The notes: generated from the sequence alone by a model not told the origin. A DNA stretch of 5,749 nt from Candidatus Methanoplasma reticulitermitis (GCA_031287135.1 JAITTK010000118.1:1-5749), one strand, 5' to 3'. Shown: positions 1 to 5,749, numbered from the stretch's first letter. Made by a program: numbers and translations.

Positions 1-8
1 GTGGAAAA

Positions 9-548
9 ATGATATATTCAACAAAGTACGAATCGCCGCTGGGCAAGATGACTGTGGCGAGCGATGGGGACAGCATCGTCGGTCTATGGAAAGAAGGGCA
101 GAAGCATTACGGCGGGACATTGAAGGAGAAGATGACGGAGTTTGACGATCTGCCGGCATTCGTTGATGCCGTAAAGTGGCTGGACATGTATTTCTCCGGC
201 CATAAACCCTCAATTGACGATTTGTCTCTGGCCCCCGTCGGCGGGGAGTTCCGGCAGGCAGTTTGGAAGATACTTTGCGACATACCGTATGGAAAAGTCA
301 TAACATACGGCGATATTGCAAAGAAGATGTCCGCGGAGTCGGACGGAGCCGGAATGTCAGCCCGGGCAGTCGGCGGGGCGGTCGGACATAATCCCATATC
401 GATAATCATCCCTTGCCACAGGGTCATAGGGGCGAACGGCAGTCTGACGGGGTATGCGGGCGGGATGAACATGAAGATAAGATTATTGGAGCACGAGGGA
501 ACGGACATGTCAGGCATGCGTGTTCCGAGGGAAGGTACCGCGATCTGA
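9..548 (+). CDS. ogt: Methylated-DNA--protein-cysteine S-methyltransferase (O6-alkylguanine-DNA alkyltransferase)
   Basis: This 179-residue protein repairs O6-alkylguanine (and O4-alkylthymine) in DNA by irreversibly transferring the alkyl group to its own cysteine. Seen in the sequence: the family active-site motif PCHRV at residues 135-139, with the acceptor Cys136; before it, ARAVGGAVGHNP (118-129), the DNA-recognition helix with Arg119 at the position of the family's arginine finger; after it, GSLTGYAGG (144-152) and the closing LLEHEG segment. The first ~75 residues match the variable N-terminal domain, and FRQAVWKIL...IPYGKVITYGDIA starts the conserved C-terminal domain. Length is normal for the family. 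The ATG at 9 is followed at once by a typical MIYSTKYESPLG beginning; GTGGA just upstream is at most a weak ribosome site. The next gene starts 169 bases downstream behind its own promoter-like element, so they need not be co-transcribed. The ogt symbol reflects family membership; MGMT/ada-type names are equally used. Confidence 0.95.
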   Translation: MIYSTKYESPLGKMTVASDGDSIVGLWKEGQKHYGGTLKEKMTEFDDLPAFVDAVKWLDMYFSGHKPSIDDLSLAPVGGEFRQAVWKILCDIPYGKVITYGDIAKKMSAESDGAGMSARAVGGAVGHNPISIIIPCHRVIGANGSLTGYAGGMNMKIRLLEHEGTDMSGMRVPREGTAI

Positions 549-622
549 TACGTTTGCACACCCCTTATGAGGTTCGGAAACATTTCATTCCATGTCGCAC
601 CATGGGCCGGAGTATGCGTAAG

Positions 623-635
623 AAAAGCTGTTTTT
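623..635 (+). terminator. Possible T-rich terminator after the alkyltransferase gene
   Basis: An A4 run, a GCTG loop and a T5 run lie about 75-85 bases after the stop codon of the alkyltransferase gene and before the next promoter-like block. Archaeal RNA polymerase commonly terminates at T tracts with little need for a hairpin, but five Ts is short and this is only a candidate. Nothing else with coding or RNA-gene character was seen in 549-650. Confidence 0.2.
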
Positions 636-654
636 GCCGTAAACTAACAGATAC

Positions 655-684
655 TTTTATATCCTTTAAATGTGGATTTTATAT
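655..684 (+). promoter_or_regulatory. Tandem TATA-box-like octamers upstream of the small membrane protein
   Basis: The octamer TTTTATAT occurs at 655-662 and again at 677-684, 22 bases apart, in an AT-rich patch within otherwise GC-richer sequence. Archaeal TATA boxes sit about 25 bases upstream of the transcript start, so the two copies predict starts near 684 and 706. Those would leave leaders of roughly 34 and 12 bases before the ATG at 718. The first copy is the better placed for a normal leader. Which is used, or whether both are, cannot be told from sequence. Confidence 0.55.
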
Positions 685-717
685 TGGCCTCTGGTGTGAG
701 GCAGGAATAGTGTTAGA

Positions 718-939
718 ATGGATGGAAAATCAATATTGGACGCAGTAATAGCGTTGATACTTTACATTGTGTTTGCGATAATCTATTTTGTCATCCTATC
801 CTTCATAATCAACTTCGGAGCTGGTTTGGTTGGAGACGGGGACGTAGGTGCATCATCATTGGCCATCGCAGCCGCGATATTGACCGCGGGTACTTTGATT
901 GCCGGTGGCGGGATCACAGACGCATTCAAGAGACCATAA
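718..939 (+). CDS. Small two-helix membrane protein of unknown function
   Basis: I do not recognise this 73-residue protein. Two hydrophobic stretches can be seen. The first, residues 9-32, is rich in Ile, Leu, Phe and Tyr and long enough to span a membrane; the second, about 45-65, is rich in Ala, Gly, Thr and Leu. They are joined by a short acidic, glycine-rich loop (GLVGDGDVG, 36-44), and the tail ends in a basic KRP. A helical-hairpin membrane protein is the natural reading. The ATG at 718 is the only reasonable start, since an in-frame stop lies at 697-699. GAGG at 698-701 is SD-like but about 16 bases away, farther than usual. TATA-like elements upstream and a T6 run downstream suggest a single-gene transcript. 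Coding character is supported by the coherent hydrophobic pattern and flanking signals, not by homology. Confidence 0.72.
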   Translation: MDGKSILDAVIALILYIVFAIIYFVILSFIINFGAGLVGDGDVGASSLAIAAAILTAGTLIAGGGITDAFKRP

Positions 940-973
940 GCACGTAAGTGCCGAATGATCTGAACACAAACAC

Positions 974-979
974 TTTTTT
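974..979 (+). terminator. T6 tract, likely terminator of the small membrane protein gene
   Basis: Six consecutive Ts lie 35 bases after the stop codon of the membrane protein gene and begin an AT-rich block. A weak inverted repeat ACAAGT (980-985) / ACTTGT (1004-1009), followed by TTTTG, adds a second possible stop signal. T tracts are the usual archaeal termination signal, but the tract is short. Confidence 0.35.
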
Positions 980-994
980 ACAAGTTTTATTTAG

Positions 995-1004
995 TTTTCA
1001 TATA
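995..1004 (+). promoter_or_regulatory. TATA-like element within the AT-rich block
   Basis: TTTTCATATA at 995-1004 resembles an archaeal TATA box and would place a transcript start near 1025, just before the cluster of inverted repeats. If real, it would drive either a small RNA or a roughly 320-base leader for the aconitase X gene. The overlap with terminator-like T tracts makes the AT-richness ambiguous. Confidence 0.25.
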
Positions 1005-1140
1005 CTTGTTTTGTATGGATTTTTACGTCCGATGATTTGCTGTCGCAGATGCGAAGATGTTGTCCGAAGTATCGTTCCGCAGCGATTATGGGCCGACATC
1101 CTGTTTTGTATCAGGTATCCGACAATCGGATGAGATGATC

Positions 1141-1187
1141 CCGGAAGACCGATGTGGATCAACGGAAGTTCTCATGTGATCTTCCGG
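1141..1187. repeat. 8-bp perfect inverted repeat (CCGGAAGA / TCTTCCGG)
   Basis: The arms are 1141-1148 and 1180-1187, separated by 31 bases; the pairing does not extend further on either side. Just upstream is the compact hairpin ATCCGA-CAA-TCGGAT (1117-1131), and inside the loop AAC-GGAA-GTT (1161-1170) could form a small GNRA-type loop. An 8-bp match at this spacing in a 400-base region is not rare by chance, so function is unproven. Confidence 0.4.
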
Positions 1188-1312
1188 TTGAAGGCGGCAC
1201 CTATCCCATTGTGTTTCAGGTTTTTAGGAACATGATGCTGCCGGCCGCTCTCGGGGACAATGATTCTGACCGATGTGCCAAATCGATGTCGATGCAATTG
1301 CGGTTATGCAAG

Positions 1313-1320
1313 TTATTAAA
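1313..1320 (+). promoter_or_regulatory. TATA-like element directly upstream of aconitase X
   Basis: TTATTAAA ends 24 bases before the ATG at 1344. With archaeal spacing, transcription would begin at or within a few bases of the start codon, giving a leaderless mRNA. In keeping with this, no Shine-Dalgarno-like purine run is seen in 1321-1343. A palindrome GCAATTGC (1294-1301) sits just upstream and could be a regulator site. Confidence 0.45.
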
Positions 1321-1343
1321 GCAGATTTGCCATTACTGCGATC

Positions 1344-2519
1344 ATGTATCTTACCCGAGAGGAAGAAGAGATATTGGCCGGTGAGGAAGGCGAAAGCTCC
1401 CAGAAAGCGATGGAACTCATAGTCGCGCTGGGTAAGATATACGGTGCGGACGATCTCGTTGATATAACTTCCGCACATCTTTCCGGAGCTTCATACAAGA
1501 CGATCGGGGACGGGGGTCTGAAGTACCTCGAAGACATGGTGAGGGGCGGGGCCGTCGTCTCTGTCCCTTCAACCCTCAACCCTATCGGGATGGACAGGGA
1601 AAGATGGAAAGAGATGCACATAACACCGAGTTTCGCAGAAAAACAGCTGATGATAATAGATCTGTACGGAAAGATGGGAGTCAGGACCACATGCTCATGC
1701 ACCCCGTATCTGGGAGAAAACGTACCATCGCTCGGGGATCACGTGGCATGGGCGGAATCATCTGCGCTCTCCTTTGTGAATTCATACATAGGTGCGAAGA
1801 CCAACAGGGAGGGGGGTCCGGGTGCGCTGGCCGCCGCGATACTCGGAAAAACTGCGAACTATGGTTTACACATAGACGAGAACAGAAAGCCTGCCGTTAT
1901 AATCGATGCGGAGATAGAGGGCTCCGTGTTCAGTTACTCCATGCTGGGACAGGCCGTCGGTATGGCGATAGGCGGTAAGATACCATACTTCAGGGGAATA
2001 GATCCGACCGTGGATGATGCGAAGACGATGTCGGCCGCCATGGCCGCTTCCGGGGCCGTCGCACTCTATCACATCGAGGGCGTTACCCCGGAGGCCGGGA
2101 ACTTCGATCTCAACGGACTTGAGACCATTCATATCGGGAATAAGGAACTCGAAGAAGCTTATGGCAAATTGAACACGACGGACGATGTCCAACTGATCGC
2201 ATTGGGGTGCCCCCATCTCAGTCCGAAGGAAATGCGTGACATAGCGTCTTTCCTCAAAGGGAAGAAGAAAAGGAACAAAGATACGGAGATATGGTTCTGC
2301 ACATCCGCGAGGGTGCGCGAGGAGTGTCCCGAGGAAGTGAAGATAATGGAGGAATTCGGCCCGGTCCTGGCCGACACATGCATGGTCGTCGCACCGATCG
2401 AGGGCGTGTTCGAGAGGACAGGCACCAATTCGGCAAAGGCCGGGAACTATCTTCCCACGCTCTGCTCCCAGGAAGTGATGTGCAGAGATGTCTCGAAACT
2501 CATGGATGTGGTAATGTGA
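1344..2519 (+). CDS. Aconitase X catalytic (large) subunit, probable phosphomevalonate dehydratase large subunit
   Basis: This 391-residue protein is the catalytic subunit of aconitase X (formerly DUF521). In archaea with the modified mevalonate pathway the two-subunit enzyme dehydrates (R)-5-phosphomevalonate to trans-anhydromevalonate 5-phosphate, using an Fe-S cluster, in the cytoplasm. Seen: the family's N-terminus MYLTREEEEILAGEEGE and SAHLSGASYKTIGD (43-56); STLNPIGMD (76-84); the cysteine motif TTCSCTPYL (115-123); the strongly conserved AWAESSALSF and GAKTNREGGP (150-159); LGCPH (287-291); and DTCMVVAP (344-351). Cys117/119, Cys289 and Cys346 are the candidate cluster ligands. Length is normal for the stand-alone subunit. 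The ATG at 1344 matches the family start exactly. The small subunit gene follows with a 4-base overlap, as expected for partners. Assignment to phosphomevalonate rather than hydroxyproline metabolism (bacterial aconitase X) rests on archaeal context, so it is inference. Confidence 0.93.
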   Translation: MYLTREEEEILAGEEGESSQKAMELIVALGKIYGADDLVDITSAHLSGASYKTIGDGGLKYLEDMVRGGAVVSVPSTLNPIGMDRERWKEMHITPSFAEKQLMIIDLYGKMGVRTTCSCTPYLGENVPSLGDHVAWAESSALSFVNSYIGAKTNREGGPGALAAAILGKTANYGLHIDENRKPAVIIDAEIEGSVFSYSMLGQAVGMAIGGKIPYFRGIDPTVDDAKTMSAAMAASGAVALYHIEGVTPEAGNFDLNGLETIHIGNKELEEAYGKLNTTDDVQLIALGCPHLSPKEMRDIASFLKGKKKRNKDTEIWFCTSARVREECPEEVKIMEEFGPVLADTCMVVAPIEGVFERTGTNSAKAGNYLPTLCSQEVMCRDVSKLMDVVM

Positions 2520-3292
2520 TCAAAGGCAGGGCGATATCGTCGGGAAAGGCGGAGGGAAAGGTGCTGAAACTAGACGGCACATTCAGCTTCTTGGGCGGGG
2601 TCAATGCCTCCACCGGGGATCTGAACGTCAGAGAAGGCAACATCGCCGGGAAGGTATTCGTATTCCCGGGGGGCAAAGGGAGTACCGTTGGCTCATTCGT
2701 CATGTATGACCTCATGGTCCACGGCAAGGCCCCCGCGGCAATCATAAACGAATCCGCCGAGACCATAGTAACCACGGGGGCGGTTATATCGTCGATACCC
2801 ATGGTTGACAGAATAGACATGAACGTCCTGAAAGAAGGCGATGACGTCATCGTCGATGGGGACACCGGCACGATCGAAATAAAAGGCACGAAGTCGGTAA
2901 AGGTCGTGTCCTCCGCTATCCTCAGGGATGGGAAGATACTGATACTTCAGCGCCCCGGGAATGCGAAATCCTTCCCCGGCAGAAAATCGCTCGTTGCGGG
3001 AAAGATCGAGACCGGGGAGATTCCGGAGGCTGCTGCGGCCAGAGAGATAATGGAAGAGACCGCGATATCCGTTTCAGCGCCGGATTCCGTTCTGTCCCCG
3101 GTATTCGTCAGGGAAGACGACATAATCTGGGAAGTCCATCCGTTCCTTTTCAAAGTCGATGACGCGGACCCTGTGCTGAACAAAGAGAACGTGGGGTTCG
3201 AGTGGATCAGTCCGGATAAGATAGCGGATGATCCTTCGGTCGTCCCCCTGACGCACCGCGTCGTTAATGAGATGATAATGGGTTTGAAATAA
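2516..3292 (+). CDS. Aconitase X swivel (small) subunit fused to a Nudix hydrolase domain
   Basis: This 258-residue protein has two domains in one unbroken frame. Residues 1-124 are the aconitase X swivel subunit (DUF126): MIKGRAISSGKAEGKVL, then the conserved PGGKGSTVGS loop (51-60), PAAIINESAETIVTTGAV (73-90) and EGDDVIVDGDTGTIEI (107-122), which closes the domain. It pairs with the catalytic subunit encoded upstream. Residues 127-258 form a Nudix domain. Its Nudix box runs from Gly162 to Ile184 (G-x5-E-x7-RE-x2-EE), with metal-ligand candidates Glu177, Glu180 and Glu181; the usual final Gly is Ala183. Downstream, HPFLFKV and ENVGFEWISPDKI resemble archaeal Nudix domains found next to eIF2B-like proteins. 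Start is GTG at 2516, inside a GTGA overlap with the upstream stop, suggesting translational coupling. Swivel subunits are normally ~130 residues, so the C-terminal half is extra. The Nudix substrate is unknown. Confidence 0.9.
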   Translation: MIKGRAISSGKAEGKVLKLDGTFSFLGGVNASTGDLNVREGNIAGKVFVFPGGKGSTVGSFVMYDLMVHGKAPAAIINESAETIVTTGAVISSIPMVDRIDMNVLKEGDDVIVDGDTGTIEIKGTKSVKVVSSAILRDGKILILQRPGNAKSFPGRKSLVAGKIETGEIPEAAAAREIMEETAISVSAPDSVLSPVFVREDDIIWEVHPFLFKVDDADPVLNKENVGFEWISPDKIADDPSVVPLTHRVVNEMIMGLK

Positions 3293-3306
3293 GGGGGACA
3301 GCCCCC
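3293..3306. terminator. GC-rich hairpin in the convergent gap, possible shared transcription end
   Basis: GGGGG-ACAG-CCCCC begins on the base after the TAA of the swivel-Nudix gene and ends two bases before the ileS stop codon read from the other strand. It fills nearly all of the 16-base gap. As a symmetric stem it would work on either strand. Neither side has a T tract, which archaeal terminators usually need, so the two mRNAs may instead run into each other and end within the opposite gene. Confidence 0.35.
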
Positions 3307-3308
3307 GA

Positions 3309-5749
3309 TCATTGCTCGGCAGAGGTTATGCCTATCACGATATCTTTGTCCATGACATCCCATGTCTTGATCTCGTCCCCACCGGGGCTGTCCGTGAATA
3401 TTAGTTTCTTGGCCCTGACCTCGTTTGATATGTGATCGGCCCAGAGGCTGAACAGACCTACCAGATGAGGTTCGGCACCGACATCGCAGTTGATGTACTG
3501 TTCAACATTGAGTTTCATGTCCTTCCTCATCTGCTGTATCCTTCTGATGAGCTCTCTGGCATATCCTTCGGCCTCTATCTCCGGAGTAACATCGAAATCG
3601 ATGAAGATCTTGCCGCCGTCGAAATCGACGCTTTCAAGGTGCCCGACATCATCGCCGGCCCTCGTATATCTGATCTTTTTTATGTTCCCCTGTTGTGCCA
3701 GAACATCTTCGAATACGGAGATCGAATCATTGGCGTCATCATCCCCTCTGACGAATATCTGTTTGAGGGGCCATCTGAGCTTGCTGCCCATCTTGGCCCT
3801 TTCCGCAGCCACGACCTCGATTATGTTCTGTATCAGATGCATGCTGCGTTCCAGGCCGTCATCGACGAGAGACTCGTTGCACTCGACCCAATCCTCCATA
3901 TGTACGGACAATTCGGTGCCGCCCATGTGCTGATAGACCTCTTCCGATATGTGGGGGGTCAGGGGTGCCAACAGAATGGCGGTGTTCATTATGGAATAGT
4001 GGAGCACGAAATAGGATGCGATCTTATCGTTGAGCGAATCGCTCTCCTCGCTCCAGCTCCTGTCTCTGACCAGACGGACATACCAGCGCGACAGGTCCTC
4101 CATGATATAGTCCTCAAGCGCCCTCGCGACCTTGTGGAACTCCCTTGACTCCAGACCCTGTGTCACAGCCCTCTTGACCTTCTCGGTCCTCGAGAGCATC
4201 CATCTGTCCTCTTTCCTGAGATTCCCGTGCACGCTGTCCAGTGTATGGGAGGATGGATCATAGCCATCAATGTTCATGTACGTGGATGCGAAATTCACGA
4301 CGTTCCAATAGGTGTTCAGGATCTTCCTCGCGTTCTTCGGCCCATCCTTTTGGAATGCCGTATCTTCCCACGGTGCATTTGCTTTTATGAGATACAGTCT
4401 CAATGAATCGGCGCCGAGTTCATTTATTATCTCCAGAGGTTCTATGACATTCCCCTTGGATTTTGACATCTTCTGTCCTTTGGGATCGAGCACCCAGCCA
4501 TGCATCATGACTTCGTCGTACGGCGCGCGGTCGAATGATACCACGCCGGCCCCGAGCTGTGTGTAGAACCATCCTCTCGTCTGGTCGTGCGCTTCGACGA
4601 TGAACCGTCCGGGCCACCATGTGTCGAACTCATCTTTTTTCGCGGGATAACCGAGTTGAGCCCAAGCGGCGACACCGGAATCGAACCAGACATCAAGGAC
4701 ATCCTTCACCCTTTGCATCTCCGATCCGCATTTGGGGCAATCGAACGTGACTTCATCGATCCACGGCCTGTGGGTATCCATGCCGTCCGTATACCCGTGG
4801 CCCGCATGCAGGTCCTTGTACTGCCCGACTACGTGTATCTCTCCGCATCCGCATTCCCAGACCGGTATGGGTATTCCCCAATATCTCTGGCGCGATATGC
4901 ACCATTCCCTGGCACCTTCGACCCAGTTTCTCTCTCTCGATTCTCCGGCCCATTCCGGTACCCACTTCACGCGGTCGATCTCGCTCAGCATATGGTCCTT
5001 TATCTCCGGTATGTCTATGAACCACTGTCTGGTGTTCCGATAGATTATGGGAGTTTTACACCTCCAGCAGTGCCCATATCTGTGCTTTATCCTGTCGGAA
5101 TCGAAGAGCGATCCTTTGCCGTCGAGATATTTCACTATGTCGTCATTGGCAGCCCTGACCTTCTTGTTCGCCATCATCGGGAACTCTTCGGTGAACCTTC
5201 CGGCCTCCCCCACGGGACAGAACGGCTCGATCCCGTATCTCTTCCCCGTTTCGTAGTCGTCCGGGCCGAATCCGGGTGCGATATGGACCAGGCCGGTATT
5301 ATCCTTCTCCACGTAATCTGCGTTCAGGACCCGGTATGTCCAGTCGCTTCTTTTCAGATGATCGGGACTGATGTCGAAGGGAGGGAGATACTCCAGCCCT
5401 TCGAGCTCTTTGCCGGTGAGCCTGTCGATAACATCGAACTTCTCATACCCGCCTTTCTTTGTGACATGTTCGGCCTGAGAGAGCATACAGATGACGGTCT
5501 CTTCGCCCTTGCTGCCGGAAATCCGTATTTTTGCATAGTCGCAATCGGGATGGGCCGCCACGGCCATGTTGGACGGAAGTGTCCAAGGGGTCGTGGTCCA
5601 TATGACCAAAGAGGTATCCGTGTCCCCGACGATCGGGAATCTAACCATTACCGAAGGATCCGTCTCGTCCCAATATTCTATCTCGGCCTCTGCCAGTGCG
5701 GTCTCGCACCTGGGGCACCAGCTCACGACCTTGCTGGAAGGTTCAAGCA
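3309..5749 (-). CDS. ileS: Isoleucyl-tRNA synthetase, partial (N-terminus beyond the window)
   Basis: This is a class Ia aminoacyl-tRNA synthetase that charges tRNA-Ile with isoleucine and edits mischarged valine. About 812 codons are visible; the frame stays open to the right edge (LEPSSKV precedes SWCPRCET), so roughly 230-250 N-terminal residues including HIGH are missing. Counting from the GTG at 5726: zinc-type CPRC (4-7); editing-domain signatures TTTPWTLPSN (44-53) and GLVHIAPGFGPDDYETG (145-161); further cysteine pairs HCWRC (219-223) and CGCG...CPKC (292-333); DVWFDSGVAAWAQLGYP (345-361); VEAHDQTRGWFYTQ (377-390); and the catalytic KMSKS loop (419-423, positions 4458-4472). An anticodon-binding domain and a C-terminal extension with DVTPEIEAEGYARELIRRIQ follow, the pattern of archaeal/eukaryotic-type enzymes. 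The valyl and leucyl enzymes are excluded by the IleRS-type DQTRGWFYTQ and SGVAAWA blocks. It converges on the swivel-Nudix gene, 16 bases away. Confidence 0.97.
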   Translation of the reverse strand, partial: LEPSSKVVSWCPRCETALAEAEIEYWDETDPSVMVRFPIVGDTDTSLVIWTTTPWTLPSNMAVAAHPDCDYAKIRISGSKGEETVICMLSQAEHVTKKGGYEKFDVIDRLTGKELEGLEYLPPFDISPDHLKRSDWTYRVLNADYVEKDNTGLVHIAPGFGPDDYETGKRYGIEPFCPVGEAGRFTEEFPMMANKKVRAANDDIVKYLDGKGSLFDSDRIKHRYGHCWRCKTPIIYRNTRQWFIDIPEIKDHMLSEIDRVKWVPEWAGESRERNWVEGAREWCISRQRYWGIPIPVWECGCGEIHVVGQYKDLHAGHGYTDGMDTHRPWIDEVTFDCPKCGSEMQRVKDVLDVWFDSGVAAWAQLGYPAKKDEFDTWWPGRFIVEAHDQTRGWFYTQLGAGVVSFDRAPYDEVMMHGWVLDPKGQKMSKSKGNVIEPLEIINELGADSLRLYLIKANAPWEDTAFQKDGPKNARKILNTYWNVVNFASTYMNIDGYDPSSHTLDSVHGNLRKEDRWMLSRTEKVKRAVTQGLESREFHKVARALEDYIMEDLSRWYVRLVRDRSWSEESDSLNDKIASYFVLHYSIMNTAILLAPLTPHISEEVYQHMGGTELSVHMEDWVECNESLVDDGLERSMHLIQNIIEVVAAERAKMGSKLRWPLKQIFVRGDDDANDSISVFEDVLAQQGNIKKIRYTRAGDDVGHLESVDFDGGKIFIDFDVTPEIEAEGYARELIRRIQQMRKDMKLNVEQYINCDVGAEPHLVGLFSLWADHISNEVRAKKLIFTDSPGGDEIKTWDVMDKDIVIGITSAEQ

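Larger units (their letters stand above)
940..1343. other. 404-base spacer without a convincing gene, containing clustered inverted repeats
   Basis: No open frame here reads like a protein. A 61-codon frame from 948 and a 76-codon frame from 1154 have no domain pattern, and the second runs into the aconitase X gene out of frame. The left part (971-1027) is AT-rich and promoter/terminator-like. The middle holds adjacent potential stem-loops: TCGC/GCGA at 1043-1054; an imperfect 10-base stem 1056-1065/1091-1100 enclosing a 6-bp hairpin at 1071-1086; ATCCGA-CAA-TCGGAT at 1117-1131; an 8-bp stem 1141-1148/1180-1187; and 1193-1203 with 1225-1228 and 1236-1242. The right end carries repeats and a TATA-like element. 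It could be a structured leader or small RNA, a decayed gene, or plain spacer. Chance would supply some of these repeats. Confidence 0.5.

Noticed and set aside
571..581. tRNA T-loop-like GGTTCGGAAAC
   Set aside because: No acceptor stem, D arm or anticodon arm can be built around it, and the upstream part would fall within the alkyltransferase coding sequence.
107..583. 158-codon minus-strand frame opposite the alkyltransferase gene
   Set aside because: It is the antisense shadow of a clear O6-alkylguanine alkyltransferase and has no recognisable motif.
948..1133. 61-codon plus-strand frame after the small membrane protein
   Set aside because: Its start lies in terminator-like sequence, and it overlaps the inverted repeats. 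Its composition (mixed Cys, Arg and hydrophobics) has no coherent pattern, and it has no ribosome site.
1154..1384. 76-codon plus-strand frame running into aconitase X
   Set aside because: It overlaps the certain N-terminus of aconitase X in another frame and resembles no protein family.
2291..2515. Upstream extension of the swivel-Nudix frame to an ATG at 2291
   Set aside because: The extension lies inside the aconitase X catalytic gene, and its translation is low-complexity Arg/Gly sequence. The swivel family start MIKGRAIS matches GTG 2516.
2516..3292. The Nudix half as a type I isopentenyl diphosphate isomerase
   Set aside because: Type I isomerases are Nudix-related but have a divergent box and characteristic Cys and Glu active-site motifs. 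Here a nearly canonical hydrolase-type Nudix box is seen and those isomerase motifs are not.
3432..4148. 238-codon plus-strand open frame opposite ileS
   Set aside because: It is fully antisense to a well-conserved part of isoleucyl-tRNA synthetase, shows no domain pattern, and is explained by codon bias on the other strand.

Overview
The window looks like an archaeal chromosome segment, most likely from a Thermoplasmata or Methanomassiliicoccales-type euryarchaeon with moderate G+C. The lineage is an inference. It rests on an archaeal aconitase X pair of the kind used in the archaeal mevalonate pathway, an isoleucyl-tRNA synthetase with archaeal/eukaryotic-type features, TATA-box-like AT-rich blocks before genes, and weak or absent Shine-Dalgarno sequences. 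No mobile element, CRISPR array, rRNA or tRNA gene was found.

Layout, left to right. A plus-strand O6-alkylguanine-DNA alkyltransferase gene (9-548) opens the window. A 169-base spacer with two copies of a TATA-like octamer leads to a 73-residue, two-helix membrane protein of unknown function (718-939). A 404-base stretch without a convincing gene follows (940-1343). It begins with an AT-rich terminator- and promoter-like block, continues with several adjacent inverted repeats that could fold as RNA, and ends with a TATA-like element 24 bases before the next start codon. Two genes overlapping by 4 bases come next: the aconitase X catalytic subunit (1344-2519), and a 258-residue protein in which the aconitase X swivel subunit is fused to a C-terminal Nudix hydrolase domain (2516-3292). 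A 16-base convergent gap holding a GC hairpin separates these from ileS on the minus strand (3309-5749). The 5' end of ileS, with the HIGH motif, lies beyond the right edge.

How the genes fit together. The two aconitase X genes almost certainly make one two-subunit enzyme, most likely phosphomevalonate dehydratase, which turns (R)-5-phosphomevalonate into trans-anhydromevalonate 5-phosphate on the way to isoprenoid lipids. The alkyltransferase and ileS are housekeeping genes with no evident link to it. The most notable feature is the swivel-Nudix fusion, which physically ties a diphosphate-hydrolase-type domain to an isoprenoid-pathway dehydratase. Whether this is common in the lineage or new cannot be settled from sequence reading alone.
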